From contig NZ_PNLB01000016.1 of NCBI RefSeq assembly GCF_013822795.1, positions 1-64,000 on the forward strand: a DNA stretch of 64,000 nucleotides, given 5' to 3'. Below the pieces are notes generated by a model that had not been told where the DNA came from, did no database searches, and saw nothing but the letters and a program-made list of their open reading frames with translations. Below are positions 10,074 through 18,695 of this stretch, piece by piece; positions within the stretch are counted from its first letter, which is position 1; each line of letters starts with the position of its first letter. Origin of the DNA: Phenylobacterium sp. (GTDB lineage Bacteria > Pseudomonadota > Alphaproteobacteria > Caulobacterales > Caulobacteraceae). Made by a program: the position numbers and the translations under genes.

Positions 10074-10237
10074 CGGGCGCTCCCTTGCTCCTGGGGTGAG
10101 ACCGAAGATCGGTCGTCCGCCTGCAGACTTAAAGCCGGCGGCGCGGCGATGTTCCGCGTCCTGCGGCCGCGGCGCCCCTTTCATTGACGTCCGTCAAGGC
10201 GCATATCCGAGCGCGACGTCACCCAGGTAGCGTGTCC

Positions 10238-10618
10238 ATGTTCGTGCAATCGATGCTTCGCGGCCTGAAAGGCCGCTGCCCCGCCTGCGGTGAAGGTAAA
10301 CTGTTCAGCCGCTATCTGAAGGTGCAGCCGACCTGCTCGCACTGCGAGCTGAACCTGGCCAAGTACCCGGCCGACGACGGCCCGGCCTATTTCACGATCC
10401 TGATCGTCGGCCACCTGGTGGTCGCGCCGCTGCTGATCTTCCCGGTGATCTGGGAGGCCTCGCCCGCCATCGTACTGCCGGCGACGTTGATTCCGCTGGC
10501 CATCGTCACCCTGCTGCTGCTGCACGTGACCAAGGGCTGGTTCATCGGCCTGCTCTATGCGCTGGGCGTGAAGCAGGGCGACGGCGCCATCCACACCGCC
10601 GACGTCGCCGACCGCTAG
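10238..10618 (+). CDS. DUF983 zinc-ribbon membrane protein
   Basis: 126 residues. An N-terminal segment reading GLKGRCPACGEGKLFSRYLK is followed by a second CxxC pair in PTCSHCEL, giving a zinc-ribbon pattern. Two transmembrane segments follow (about 50-68 and 77-95). This layout is DUF983. The ATG at 10238 is chosen because it begins just before the conserved LRGLKGRCP stretch. Function is unknown. Confidence 0.85.
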   Translation: MFVQSMLRGLKGRCPACGEGKLFSRYLKVQPTCSHCELNLAKYPADDGPAYFTILIVGHLVVAPLLIFPVIWEASPAIVLPATLIPLAIVTLLLLHVTKGWFIGLLYALGVKQGDGAIHTADVADR

Positions 10619-10687
10619 CGCGCGGCTAGCCGATCTGGGGCGAGGCGCCCTACCATCGCCGCCGCCTGACACTCGGAACGAACTTTC

Positions 10688-11401
10688 GTGAAACTGATCG
10701 ACGCCCTTTCGAGCGCTGACCTCGTCGCGCTCGCCGTCTTCGCCGTCGTCTGGCTGGCCTATGAGCCGCTGCTGAAGACGCTGGCCCGCGGCAAGGGGCT
10801 GATCAACACCGACATGACCGTCGTGCGCGCCGCCTGGATGCGGACCATGGCCGGCCGCGAAAACAAGTTCATGGACGGCCAGCTGCTGGGCCACACCCTG
10901 AACTCGGCCTCGTTCTTCGCCTCCTCGAACCTGATCCTGATCGCCGGCGCGGCCGGGGTGCTGTTCGGCGGCGAGGGCGCGTTCCGCAGCGCCTCGAGCC
11001 TGATGGTGCTGAAGACCTCGTCGCGGATGCTGTTCGAAGCGCAGATCGCCCTGGTGCTGCTGGCGCTGGCCCGCGGACTGCTCGATTTCATCTGGGCGAT
11101 CCGGCAGATGAACTACTGCCTGGCGGTGATCGGGGCGACGCCGACCACCGAGGACAAGGCTTTCCAGCGCACCTATGGCGAGGCGGCCGCGCGGCTGCTG
11201 AACCCGGCGCTGTCGTCGTTCAATCGCGGGGTGCGCGGCTATTATTTCGCATTGGCCGCCGCGGCCTGGCTGTTTGGTCCGTTCGCCTTCCTGGCGGTGA
11301 CGGTCTCGGCGGTCGCGCTGCTGTTCATGCGCCAGCGCCATTCGCCCTCCGCGCGGGCGGTGAGCGAGATCCGCCAGCTGCTCGCGAACCGCGAGGACTA
11401 G
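10688..11401 (+). CDS. DUF599 family membrane protein
   Basis: 237 residues with four to five hydrophobic segments (near 10-28, 73-92, 118-136 and 186-210). Stretches such as DFIWAIRQMNYCLAVIGA and FNRGVRGYYFALAAAAWLFG match DUF599, a family of inner-membrane proteins without a known reaction. The gene ends where the convergent YjbR-family gene ends (4-base overlap). Confidence 0.8.
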   Translation: MKLIDALSSADLVALAVFAVVWLAYEPLLKTLARGKGLINTDMTVVRAAWMRTMAGRENKFMDGQLLGHTLNSASFFASSNLILIAGAAGVLFGGEGAFRSASSLMVLKTSSRMLFEAQIALVLLALARGLLDFIWAIRQMNYCLAVIGATPTTEDKAFQRTYGEAAARLLNPALSSFNRGVRGYYFALAAAAWLFGPFAFLAVTVSAVALLFMRQRHSPSARAVSEIRQLLANRED

Positions 11402-11736
11402 AGTCCGAGCTCGGCCCGCGCCTTGCGGGTCAACTTGGCGGCGATCAACTCGTGGGCGGTGGCGATCCAGCCCTCGGCGTCCTGCGCTTCGACCTCCTCG
11501 AAGTCGACGCTGACCCAGCCGCCCTTGGCCAGGTACGGCGCCTGGCGGCCGGGGCCGCCCTCGTCGGTCAGCACCATGAAGCCGATCTCGCTGACCTTGA
11601 ACGACAAGCCGCCGCCCAGCCCGCAGATCGCGAACACCTTGCCGCCGACCTTGTAGACGTCCGAGCCGCCCCACTGGACGATCTTGGTCGTCGCCGGCAG
11701 GCCTAGGGCGATCGCCTCCACCTCCTCGCGGGTCAT
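11398..11736 (-). CDS. MmcQ/YjbR family protein (second copy)
   Basis: 112 residues starting [18 protein letters not shown]. The features are those of the MmcQ/YjbR (CyaY-like, double-wing) fold: YKVGGKVFAI, LSFKVSE, and a C-terminal helix ending [12 protein letters not shown]. It overlaps the upstream paralogue by 4 bases (ATGA). The two proteins share the start MTREE, the YKVGGK motif and an almost identical C-terminus, so they are a tandem duplication. Confidence 0.85.
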   Translation of the reverse strand: MTREEVEAIALGLPATTKIVQWGGSDVYKVGGKVFAICGLGGGLSFKVSEIGFMVLTDEGGPGRQAPYLAKGGWVSVDFEEVEAQDAEGWIATAHELIAAKLTRKARAELGL

Positions 11737-12077
11737 GCCAGGCCGATCTCGGCGCGCGCCTTGCGGGTGAGCTTGGCGGCGACCAAGGCGTGCGAGGTCG
11801 CCAGCCAACCCTCCACCTCGGCGGGGTCGAGCGCGGCCAGATCGTCGAACATCACCCACTTGGCGCGGGCCATGTAGGGCGCGGGCCGCGCGCGGCCCTG
11901 CTCGGTCAGCGCCTCGAAGGCGATGTCGGTGACCTTGAACGAGCAGTTGGTGTAGCCGCCATCCGTGCCGGCGAACATCTTGCCGCCGACCTTGTAGATG
12001 CAGTCATCGCCCCACTGGACGTCCATGGTCGCCCCGGGGAGCCGGCGCGCGGCGGCGTCGAACTCCTCGCGCGTCAC
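11733..12077 (-). CDS. MmcQ/YjbR family protein (first copy)
   Basis: 114 residues. The protein has the same layout as its downstream neighbour: [35 protein letters not shown] and a C-terminus [13 protein letters not shown]. This is the MmcQ/YjbR fold, often called DNA-binding-like, though no reaction is established. It overlaps the end of msrA by 4 bases and the next paralogue by 4 bases, giving a tight msrA-yjbR-yjbR operon. Confidence 0.85.
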   Translation of the reverse strand: MTREEFDAAARRLPGATMDVQWGDDCIYKVGGKMFAGTDGGYTNCSFKVTDIAFEALTEQGRARPAPYMARAKWVMFDDLAALDPAEVEGWLATSHALVAAKLTRKARAEIGLA

Positions 12078-12727
12078 GCGCTGACGCCGACGCCAATCGG
12101 GCAGGTGACGCCGGTGCCGCCGATGCCGCAGTAGCCGGCCGGGTTCTTGGCCAGGTACTGCTGATGATAGTCCTCGGCGAAGTAGAACTCCGGCGCCTCG
12201 GCGATCTCGGTGGTCACCGCGCCATAGCCCTTGTCGGACAGCGCCTGCTGGTAGGCCTGCAGCGAAGCCACGGCGGCGGAGCCTTGCGCGTCGTTGTGGA
12301 CATAGATGCCCGAACGGTACTGGGTGCCGATGTCATTGCCCTGGCGCATGCCCTGGGTCGGGTCGTGGTTCTCCCAGAACACCTTCAGCAGGTCCTCGTA
12401 GGTGACCACGCGCGGGTCGAAGATCACGCGGACGGCCTCGGTATGGCCGGTGCGGCCGCTGCAGACCTCTTCGTAGGTCGGGTTCGGCGTGATCCCGTTG
12501 ACGTAGCCAACGGCCGTCACCCAGACGCCCGGGACCTGCCAGAACTTGCGCTCCACGCCCCAGAAGCAACCCATGGCGAAGTCGGCGATCTCCAGCCCGT
12601 CCGGATAGGGGCCCTTCAGCGGCCGGCCGTTGACGAAGTGGCTCTCGGCGGTCGGCAGCGGGTTCGACCGGCCCGGCAGGGCGGTGTCGATGGTGGGGAG
12701 CTCAAGGGTTTTCTTGGCGAAGATCAT
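12074..12727 (-). CDS. msrA: Peptide-methionine (S)-S-oxide reductase
   Basis: 217 residues from the ATG at 12727. The catalytic motif GCFWGVE carries the nucleophile Cys54, and the usual MsrA stretches are present: [25 protein letters not shown] and [10 protein letters not shown]. MsrA reduces methionine-S-sulfoxide in proteins using thioredoxin. The first 40 residues are longer than in E. coli-type cores but are common in proteobacterial forms. In-frame starts further upstream (up to 12967) lack family similarity. Confidence 0.95.
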   Translation of the reverse strand: MIFAKKTLELPTIDTALPGRSNPLPTAESHFVNGRPLKGPYPDGLEIADFAMGCFWGVERKFWQVPGVWVTAVGYVNGITPNPTYEEVCSGRTGHTEAVRVIFDPRVVTYEDLLKVFWENHDPTQGMRQGNDIGTQYRSGIYVHNDAQGSAAVASLQAYQQALSDKGYGAVTTEIAEAPEFYFAEDYHQQYLAKNPAGYCGIGGTGVTCPIGVGVSA

Positions 12728-12866
12728 GGCGCGCCCGATCAGGAGTGAACTTGGACCGGAACATAAGATCGCCCGCGGCCGATTGCACGCCCGCAGCGCC
12801 CAGGCGCCGACGCTGACATAACGCCGGTTTCGTGAAATACTCAGCCCAGCCTTCATGGAGGGCGCG

Positions 12867-13778
12867 ATGAGCAAGTTTCGACAGGTGCTGTTGGCCGGGA
12901 TCGTGATGAGCTTCACGAGCGCCGGAGTTTCGCTGGCCTCTGGCGGCAGTGGAGGCGCCGGCGACATGCCGTCGGCCTCGGCCCCCGCCTACGATCCCGC
13001 CGCCGAGTACATGAAGGGCGTCGCCGCCCTGAACGCCCAGAACTACAAGGACGCTGAGCGGGCGCTGAAGAACGTCGTCAGCGCGGTCCCGAAGAACGCC
13101 GAGGCCTGGCGGCTGCTGGGCATGGCCGACGCCGGCCAGAGCGACCACAAGGGCGCGCGCAAAGCCTACGAGCGGGCGGTCAAGCTCGAGCCGGACAACA
13201 TCCAGGGCCATCAGGGCCTGGGCGTGGCCCTGGGCGCGCTGAAGGATCCCAAGGCGCAGGAACAGCTCGACTGGCTGAAGGCCCGCGAGGCGAGCTGTGG
13301 CGGCTGCGCCGACGCCGCGGCGCTGAAGTCGGCGACCGCCGCGGTCGAGAGCGCGATGGCCGGGGCGTCTCCGGCGGCGGCGCTGGCGCGGCCTGCGCTG
13401 CTCGCGGGCGGCGGCGACCGGGCCTATCTGCAGGCGGTCGGGCTGATCAACGAGCATCGCTATGACGAGGCGCTGGCCTCGCTCGGCCAGGCCCGCGAGG
13501 CGCTGGGGCCGCATCCCGACGTGCTGACTTACCAGGGCTACGTCTGGCGCAAAAAGGGCGATTGGGTCCGCGCCGAAGGCTACTATCGTCAGGCGCTGGC
13601 GATCGCGCCGAACCACAAGGGCGCGACCGAGTACTACGGCGAGCTGAAGGTCGAACGCGGCGACATGGCCGGGGCCCGGACGCTGCTCGCCAAACTCGAC
13701 CGCACCTGCGCCTATGGCTGCGCCGAGGCCGAGGAACTGCGGCGTTGGATCGACGTCGGCGGCGATCCGGCGCGCTAG
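12867..13778 (+). CDS. Secreted tetratricopeptide-repeat protein
   Basis: 303 residues from the ATG at 12867, which follows GGAGGG at 12857-12862. It has a signal peptide ending near SLASGG. TPR-type helices follow at about 45-135, for example [20 protein letters not shown] and [16 protein letters not shown], and again at about 183-285 ([34 protein letters not shown]). The protein is probably periplasmic and a scaffold for other proteins. The cytochrome gene begins inside its 3' end, suggesting joint production. Confidence 0.85.
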   Translation: MSKFRQVLLAGIVMSFTSAGVSLASGGSGGAGDMPSASAPAYDPAAEYMKGVAALNAQNYKDAERALKNVVSAVPKNAEAWRLLGMADAGQSDHKGARKAYERAVKLEPDNIQGHQGLGVALGALKDPKAQEQLDWLKAREASCGGCADAAALKSATAAVESAMAGASPAAALARPALLAGGGDRAYLQAVGLINEHRYDEALASLGQAREALGPHPDVLTYQGYVWRKKGDWVRAEGYYRQALAIAPNHKGATEYYGELKVERGDMAGARTLLAKLDRTCAYGCAEAEELRRWIDVGGDPAR

Positions 13779-14701
13779 CCCTCGCGGCCTGTCTGGGCGT
13801 GGGGGCGGCGGCGCTGGCCGAAGGACCGCTGCCGTTGCGCGCCGTCGGCTGGACCAACCCCAAGGCCGATGTGGCGGCCGTCCTGACCACCGAACCCACC
13901 GAATGCTATGCGCCGACGGACGCCCTGCGCGCGCCGGCCGAGATCGGCCGGGCGGCGTTTCGCACGCCGGTGCTGCTGGGCGGACAGGCGGCGCGCGCCG
14001 GCCTGTCGTGCGAGAGCTGCCACCGCGGCGGGCGCGGCAATCCCGAGTTCCTGTTCCCCGGCGTCTCCGGCGCGCCCGGCACCGCCGACGTCACTTCGTC
14101 GCTGTTCTCGTCGCATCGCGGCAACGGGCGCGACGATCCGGTCCCGATCCCCGACCTCTCGGGCGAGCGCGCACGGCTGAAGGTGGCGCCGCAGTCGCTG
14201 GAAGCGTTCATCCACGGACTGGTGGTCGAGGAGTTCGACGGCCGCGAGCCCGCGCCGGCGGTGCTGACCGGCCTGGCGGACTATGTGCGCAGCCTGCAGC
14301 CGCAGGCGTGCCCGCCGTCCGCGACGAGGCCGGTCAGCGTCAGCGGACTGCTCGACGACGTTGATCGGGCGACGGCCGCGGCCGTCAGCGCCCCCGACGA
14401 GGCCACGCGGCTGTTGATGATCGCCGGCGCGCGCGCCCGGCTCGGCCTGATCGACGAGCGCTTCGCCGGCCCCGCATTCGCCGCCGAGCGTCATGCCCTG
14501 CGGGCCGCCGACGCCGAGCTGGCGGCGATCGCCGGGGCGGTTCGCAGCCGGCGTCCGGAGGCGCGGCAGCGCCTCGCCGCCTGGCGCGAACGCCTGTCGC
14601 CGCTGGGTCTACAGCTCGGCCGGCGCGAGGGACAATCGCTGTTCGATCCGAAAACCCTTCGCACTGCGGTGGAAGGCCGCTTGCCCGAAGGGGCGTCATG
14701 A
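13745..14701 (+). CDS. Exported mono-haem c-type cytochrome, TTG start
   Basis: 318 residues if translated from TTG at 13745, inside the end of the TPR gene (34-base overlap). This start gives a textbook signal peptide: five arginines, a hydrophobic core [15 protein letters not shown], and cleavage near ALAEG. One haem-binding motif is present, CESCH (Cys89, Cys92, His93). The pattern of GRAAFRTPVLLGGQAARAGL before the motif resembles di-haem peroxidase-like proteins, but only one CxxCH is present. No ATG in frame gives a sensible N-terminus. Confidence 0.75.
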   Translation: MDRRRRRSGALALAACLGVGAAALAEGPLPLRAVGWTNPKADVAAVLTTEPTECYAPTDALRAPAEIGRAAFRTPVLLGGQAARAGLSCESCHRGGRGNPEFLFPGVSGAPGTADVTSSLFSSHRGNGRDDPVPIPDLSGERARLKVAPQSLEAFIHGLVVEEFDGREPAPAVLTGLADYVRSLQPQACPPSATRPVSVSGLLDDVDRATAAAVSAPDEATRLLMIAGARARLGLIDERFAGPAFAAERHALRAADAELAAIAGAVRSRRPEARQRLAAWRERLSPLGLQLGRREGQSLFDPKTLRTAVEGRLPEGAS

Positions 14702-14749
14702 GTATATTGCGCGCCTTCCGCGAGGGGCCGCACGCCTCTCAAGGCCTGT

Positions 14750-14839
14750 GGTGAGGTGGCGGAGTGGTCGATCGCGCACGCTTGGAAAGCGTGTATAGGT
14801 GAAAGCCTATCGAGGGTTCGAATCCCTCTCTCACCGCCA
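14750..14839 (+). tRNA. tRNA-Ser (anticodon GGA)
   Basis: A 90-base class II tRNA. The acceptor 5' strand GGTGAGG pairs with TCTCACC, followed by G and an encoded CCA. The anticodon stem CACGC/GCGTG encloses TTGGAAA, anticodon GGA at 14784-14786. There is a long variable arm (TATAGGTGAAAGCCTAT) and a T-arm GAGGG-TTCGAAT-CCCTC. It reads UCC and UCU serine codons. Confidence 0.97.
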
Positions 14840-14892
14840 AAACCCCACACACAATCATTGCGTTGGGTCACGCTGGACAGCGGCGGCCAGGA

Positions 14893-16389
14893 TCAATCCG
14901 TCGGCGCTCTCTCGTGAACTGTCGACAGCAGGGCAGCTGCGCCGATGCCGGTCCCCTTCTGCGACGGCGGGAAGTCGTCGAGACTTTTGACGAAGGCTTG
15001 GATCGGTGCGGCCAGGATCGGCATGATCCAGGACTTCTCCTTCATCCAGAGGAAATGACCGCCGGTTTCGGGACTGCGCTCGTAGGGGTCGGCCTTGATG
15101 TCGATGATCATCCCGCCGGTGAGTTTGCGCGCGGCCTCGAGCCAGGCGTCCTTGATCGCCAGGTGCAGCTTCCAGCCGTCGACCCGCAGAGCGGTGAGCT
15201 CGGTCTCGGCGAAGAAGAAGAACTCGCGGCGGCGGGACTTGCCGCCTGGTTGGGTCAGCATGTCGAGCTGATCGTAGCCGTCGAGGTGGAGCTTGTACTC
15301 CCTCCCGCCGACCCGCTTGCCCTTCAGCAGCTCCTCCTTGACGCCGCGCTGGCCGGCGACGGCCAGCAGGGTCGGCAGCCAGTCCTCGCTGGTCATGAAC
15401 TCGCCGGTCCAGCTGCCCGGCGCGATATGGCCCGGCCAGCGGGCCAGCATCGGCACCCGGAAGCCGCCGTCCCAGGTCGTGCCCTTCTCGCCGCGGAACG
15501 AGGCCGTGCCGGCCATCGGCCAGTGGGCCAGGTTCACGCCGTTGTCGGAGGTGAGCAGGACGATGGTGTTGTCGGTCAGCCCCTCGGCGTCGAGCGCGTC
15601 GAGCAGCCGGCCGACCAGGGCGTCGAGCTGCAGGACCGCGTCGAAGTAAGGAGTATGTCCGCTCTTGCCGAGCCAGTGCTTGGAGACATGGATCTGCTGG
15701 TGCATCCGCGAAGGGCAGTACCAGAGGAAGAACGGCGTATCGGCCGCCTTCTGCCGGCGGACGTAATCGATGGCGTCGCCCGTGAACTCGTCGTCGATCG
15801 TGCCCATGTGCTCGCTGGTCAGCGGGCCGAGGTCCTCGATCTTCTGCTTGCCGACCCGCCCCCAGCGCGGGTGTTCGGTGGGGTCGTCGACGTCCGAGGC
15901 CCAGCTTTGGATCATGTTGCGCGGCCGGCCGGCGAAGGTTTCGTCCTTGGGGAAGTCCGGCTGCTCGGGCATCTCCATCATGTTCAGGTGGTAGAGGAAG
16001 CCCTTGAACTCGTCGAAGCCGTGGACGGTGGGCAGGAACTCGTTGCGGTCGCCCAGGTGGCTCTTGCCGATCAAGGCCGTCGCATAGCCGAGATCCTTGA
16101 GCAGGGCCGCAATGGTGATGTCGCCGGCCTGGTGCCCGACCTTGCTGCCCGGCTGGCCGACCGAGGTCAGGCCGGTGCGAATGGGGTACTGGCCGGTGAT
16201 GAAGGCCGCGCGGCCCGCCGTGCAACTAGGCTGAGCGTAGTAGTCCGAGACCGTGATCCCCTCCTGGGCCAGCCGGTCCATGTTCGGCGTATGAACCGCG
16301 CCGAGGCCGCGATGATAGGCCGAGAGATCCATCGGGCACATGTCGTCGATCATGATGGCGACGATGTTCGGACGCTGCGTGTCAGGCAT
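14893..16389 (-). CDS. Arylsulfatase-type sulfatase
   Basis: 498 residues. The N-terminus RPNIVAIMIDDM supplies the metal-binding Asp15 and Asp16. The activation motif is CTAGR (Cys56-Arg60), the C-x-A-x-R form of the C-x-P/A-x-R signature in which the cysteine becomes formylglycine. Further sulfatase stretches are ATALIGKSHLGDRNEF, FFLWYCPSRMHQQIHV and TDNTIVLLTSDNGVNLAHWP. No signal peptide is visible, so it may be cytoplasmic. A BASS-type transporter lies 115 bases upstream on the same strand. Confidence 0.9.
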   Translation of the reverse strand: MPDTQRPNIVAIMIDDMCPMDLSAYHRGLGAVHTPNMDRLAQEGITVSDYYAQPSCTAGRAAFITGQYPIRTGLTSVGQPGSKVGHQAGDITIAALLKDLGYATALIGKSHLGDRNEFLPTVHGFDEFKGFLYHLNMMEMPEQPDFPKDETFAGRPRNMIQSWASDVDDPTEHPRWGRVGKQKIEDLGPLTSEHMGTIDDEFTGDAIDYVRRQKAADTPFFLWYCPSRMHQQIHVSKHWLGKSGHTPYFDAVLQLDALVGRLLDALDAEGLTDNTIVLLTSDNGVNLAHWPMAGTASFRGEKGTTWDGGFRVPMLARWPGHIAPGSWTGEFMTSEDWLPTLLAVAGQRGVKEELLKGKRVGGREYKLHLDGYDQLDMLTQPGGKSRRREFFFFAETELTALRVDGWKLHLAIKDAWLEAARKLTGGMIIDIKADPYERSPETGGHFLWMKEKSWIMPILAAPIQAFVKSLDDFPPSQKGTGIGAAALLSTVHERAPTD

Positions 16390-16504
16390 CTGCGGGTCCC
16401 TTCTGGGCGGTCGTTCGCTTGGCTGGACGCCCAGCTTTGTCTGCCAAGGCTCGCCTGTCTGTCAGGCGAAACCCGGGGCCGAGCCGCGTAACGCTTAGGG
16501 AGCC

Positions 16505-17368
16505 TCAGGCGATCGCTGCGGCCGCGCCGACGCGCTTGCGCCAAAAGACGTAGGGGATCGTCAGGACCATATTAACCAGGAGGAACAGCAGGACCGCCGC
16601 GGCGATCAGGTGTTCGTCGGGAAAATTGAGGTGCGAGATGGCCAGGGCGACCCCGGGGTGGCGCGAGCAGGCCGCCGTCGCCAACACCGTGCGATCGCTC
16701 GGATCTGGCCCTCCAATGAGATGGCCGGCGGCCATGCCGATCACGACGAACAGCGCCATGGCGACCAGGGTCCCGTCATGCACGAGGCTCGCGATCACTC
16801 GCCATTGGCTGGCGAGAACCAGCACGGCCGCCGTCAGGAGCAACAGCCAGCCGAGGGTCGAGAACAGCCGCCCCAGGCGGGGGGCCAGGCCCGGCGCGAA
16901 CTTGGCCACGACGACGCCTGCGATCAGCGGCGCCAGCACGGTCATCGCGACGACCTTTGCAACCGCGCCGATCGGAACGCCCAGCGGCAAGCCGAACACG
17001 CGCTGATTGATCTCCAACGCCAGCGGGATCCACACCACGGAGATCAATGCGACAGCGACCAGCAGGCCGATCGAATAGGCCTCGTCGCCATGCGCCTTGG
17101 CCTGCTTGCGCGGCAGCAACGGAGGAACCGGCGCCAGCGACAGGGCGATCAGCACGATCGCCACCGGCCTGGGCAGGGAGAACACCTGAACGAGCGCGTA
17201 GGCGAGCAGCGGCATGAGCACGCACATGACGAGCAGCGAGCGCGCCAGTTCGCGGGGACGCCTGAACAGGTAGATCAACTCGGCCGGGCGAGCGGCGAGG
17301 CCGAGGGAAAAAACGATCGCAAGGATGCTGATCTTGAGCGCGATCGGCACCAGTTCGGCGAGTGTCAT
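16505..17368 (-). CDS. Bile acid:sodium symporter (BASS) family transporter
   Basis: 287 residues with about nine hydrophobic segments, starting MTLAELVPIALKISILAIVF. The BASS pattern is seen in VMCVLMPLLAYALVQVF, the APVPPLLPRKQAKAHGDEAY stretch, and TAACSRHPGVALAISHLNFP near the C-terminus. The family imports organic anions such as steroid sulfates with sodium. The start at 17368 removes 20 non-hydrophobic residues of the longer frame. It lies immediately upstream of the sulfatase, so transport of a sulfated compound is a reasonable inference. Confidence 0.85.
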   Translation of the reverse strand: MTLAELVPIALKISILAIVFSLGLAARPAELIYLFRRPRELARSLLVMCVLMPLLAYALVQVFSLPRPVAIVLIALSLAPVPPLLPRKQAKAHGDEAYSIGLLVAVALISVVWIPLALEINQRVFGLPLGVPIGAVAKVVAMTVLAPLIAGVVVAKFAPGLAPRLGRLFSTLGWLLLLTAAVLVLASQWRVIASLVHDGTLVAMALFVVIGMAAGHLIGGPDPSDRTVLATAACSRHPGVALAISHLNFPDEHLIAAAVLLFLLVNMVLTIPYVFWRKRVGAAAAIA

Positions 17369-17501
17369 CGGGCGCGTCCTGTCGAACCTCGGACTGCATT
17401 CCCGACACGAGGCGGCCTCTGCGGCCATCGGCTGTGACCCTGAGCCGGCTCAGGGTTTTGGCCGGGGCCGCGGCGCAGAGCTTCACCTTGGCGGCGCGGG
17501 C

Positions 17502-18695
17502 CTACTTGATCCGTTCGTAGCGATAGGGGTCGGCCTCGCCGGGCTTGAACTGGCCGACTAGATCGTACTGGCCGTCGCCGTCGACATCGAGCAGCGCCTC
17601 GTCGAAGTTTCCGTCGCGGCCGAGGTCGGTGATCTCGGCGTCGATCTTGCCGTCGCCGTCGTGGTCGAACAGGTAGGTGTGCGGCTCGCTCTTCTTGGCC
17701 GGCTCGATCAGCACGAAGTCGCCCTCGCCGTCGCAATTGACGTCGATCAGGACGCCGACGCCCTTCGGATTGCTGACGGACCACTCCTTGAGGGCGGTGG
17801 CCTCGCAGTCGCCGCTCGCCGAGGTCGCGCGCTGGCCAGCCGAGCGGGTCGCGCGGCGGTCCTCCTTCAGGGTCAGGAAGCTGCGCACGTCGTCGGCCGA
17901 GACCGCGAAGTTCAGCCCCTCGCCGTCGCTCTTGAAGCTGTTGATGCCGATGATCTCGAGATTGTCGTCCAGCAGCGGGCCGCCGGAATTGCCTGGATTG
18001 ATCGGCGTCTGGGTCTGCACGACCGTCGCCTTGTGATCGAGCCCCATCTCGGTGCGCCAGGCGTAGTCCTTGCGCACCTGGCTGACGATGCCGCGGGTAT
18101 AGGTCCAGGCCTGGCCGGTCGGATGGCCGATGGCGTGGACGTCGGAGCCGACCTGCACCGCGCCAGAGGCGGCCAGCGGCAAGGGCTTGGCGCCGGCGGG
18201 AACCTCCGTGACCTGCAGCAAGGCGAGGTCGGCGACCTCGTCGCGGCGGATCACCTTGGCGCGGCGGACGTCGGTCTTGCCGAAGGAAGCCCCCTCGGCC
18301 GCGGGCTTGAACACCACCCCGACCTCCTTGGCGTCGCCGACGACGTGCAGGTTGGTGATGATCTTGCCATCGGCGCTGATCAGCGCGCCGGAGCCGAAGG
18401 CGTCGCCGGCCAGCACCAGCACCACCGAGGGCGAGGCGGCCTGATAGACATGGGCGTCCTTGGCCCCGCGGGTGACCTGCCGGGTCTCGGACGCCGCGCC
18501 GTCGAGCGCCGCCGCGTAGCGCGCGGCGCTCGCGCCAGGCAGCGAGGGGGCGGCGCCGACCGCGCGCTTGGCGCTCACGGCGTCGGAACCGGGAACCGGC
18601 ATCGCGCCGCCGGCGCGGCCTACCGCCGATTGCGCGAACACGTATGATGGTGAAGCTAGGAGCACCACCGCCGCATAGATCTGGAGCCGCCGCAT
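17502..18695 (-). CDS. Secreted trypsin-like serine protease with calcium-binding-type repeats
   Basis: 397 residues from the ATG at 18695, preceded by AGGGGAAAAGG. A signal peptide ends near YVFAQS. The protease domain (about 80-275) has the full triad: His117 in ITNLHVVGD, Asp156 in EVADLALLQV, and Ser237 in NPGNSGGPLL. The C-terminal part (about 318-397) has three to four D-x-D/N-x-D-G repeats (DVNCDGEGD, DHDGDGKID, DVDGDGQYD), like EF-hand or dockerin calcium loops. Its start codon overlaps that of the divergent CHAT gene. Confidence 0.88.
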   Translation of the reverse strand: MRRLQIYAAVVLLASPSYVFAQSAVGRAGGAMPVPGSDAVSAKRAVGAAPSLPGASAARYAAALDGAASETRQVTRGAKDAHVYQAASPSVVLVLAGDAFGSGALISADGKIITNLHVVGDAKEVGVVFKPAAEGASFGKTDVRRAKVIRRDEVADLALLQVTEVPAGAKPLPLAASGAVQVGSDVHAIGHPTGQAWTYTRGIVSQVRKDYAWRTEMGLDHKATVVQTQTPINPGNSGGPLLDDNLEIIGINSFKSDGEGLNFAVSADDVRSFLTLKEDRRATRSAGQRATSASGDCEATALKEWSVSNPKGVGVLIDVNCDGEGDFVLIEPAKKSEPHTYLFDHDGDGKIDAEITDLGRDGNFDEALLDVDGDGQYDLVGQFKPGEADPYRYERIK

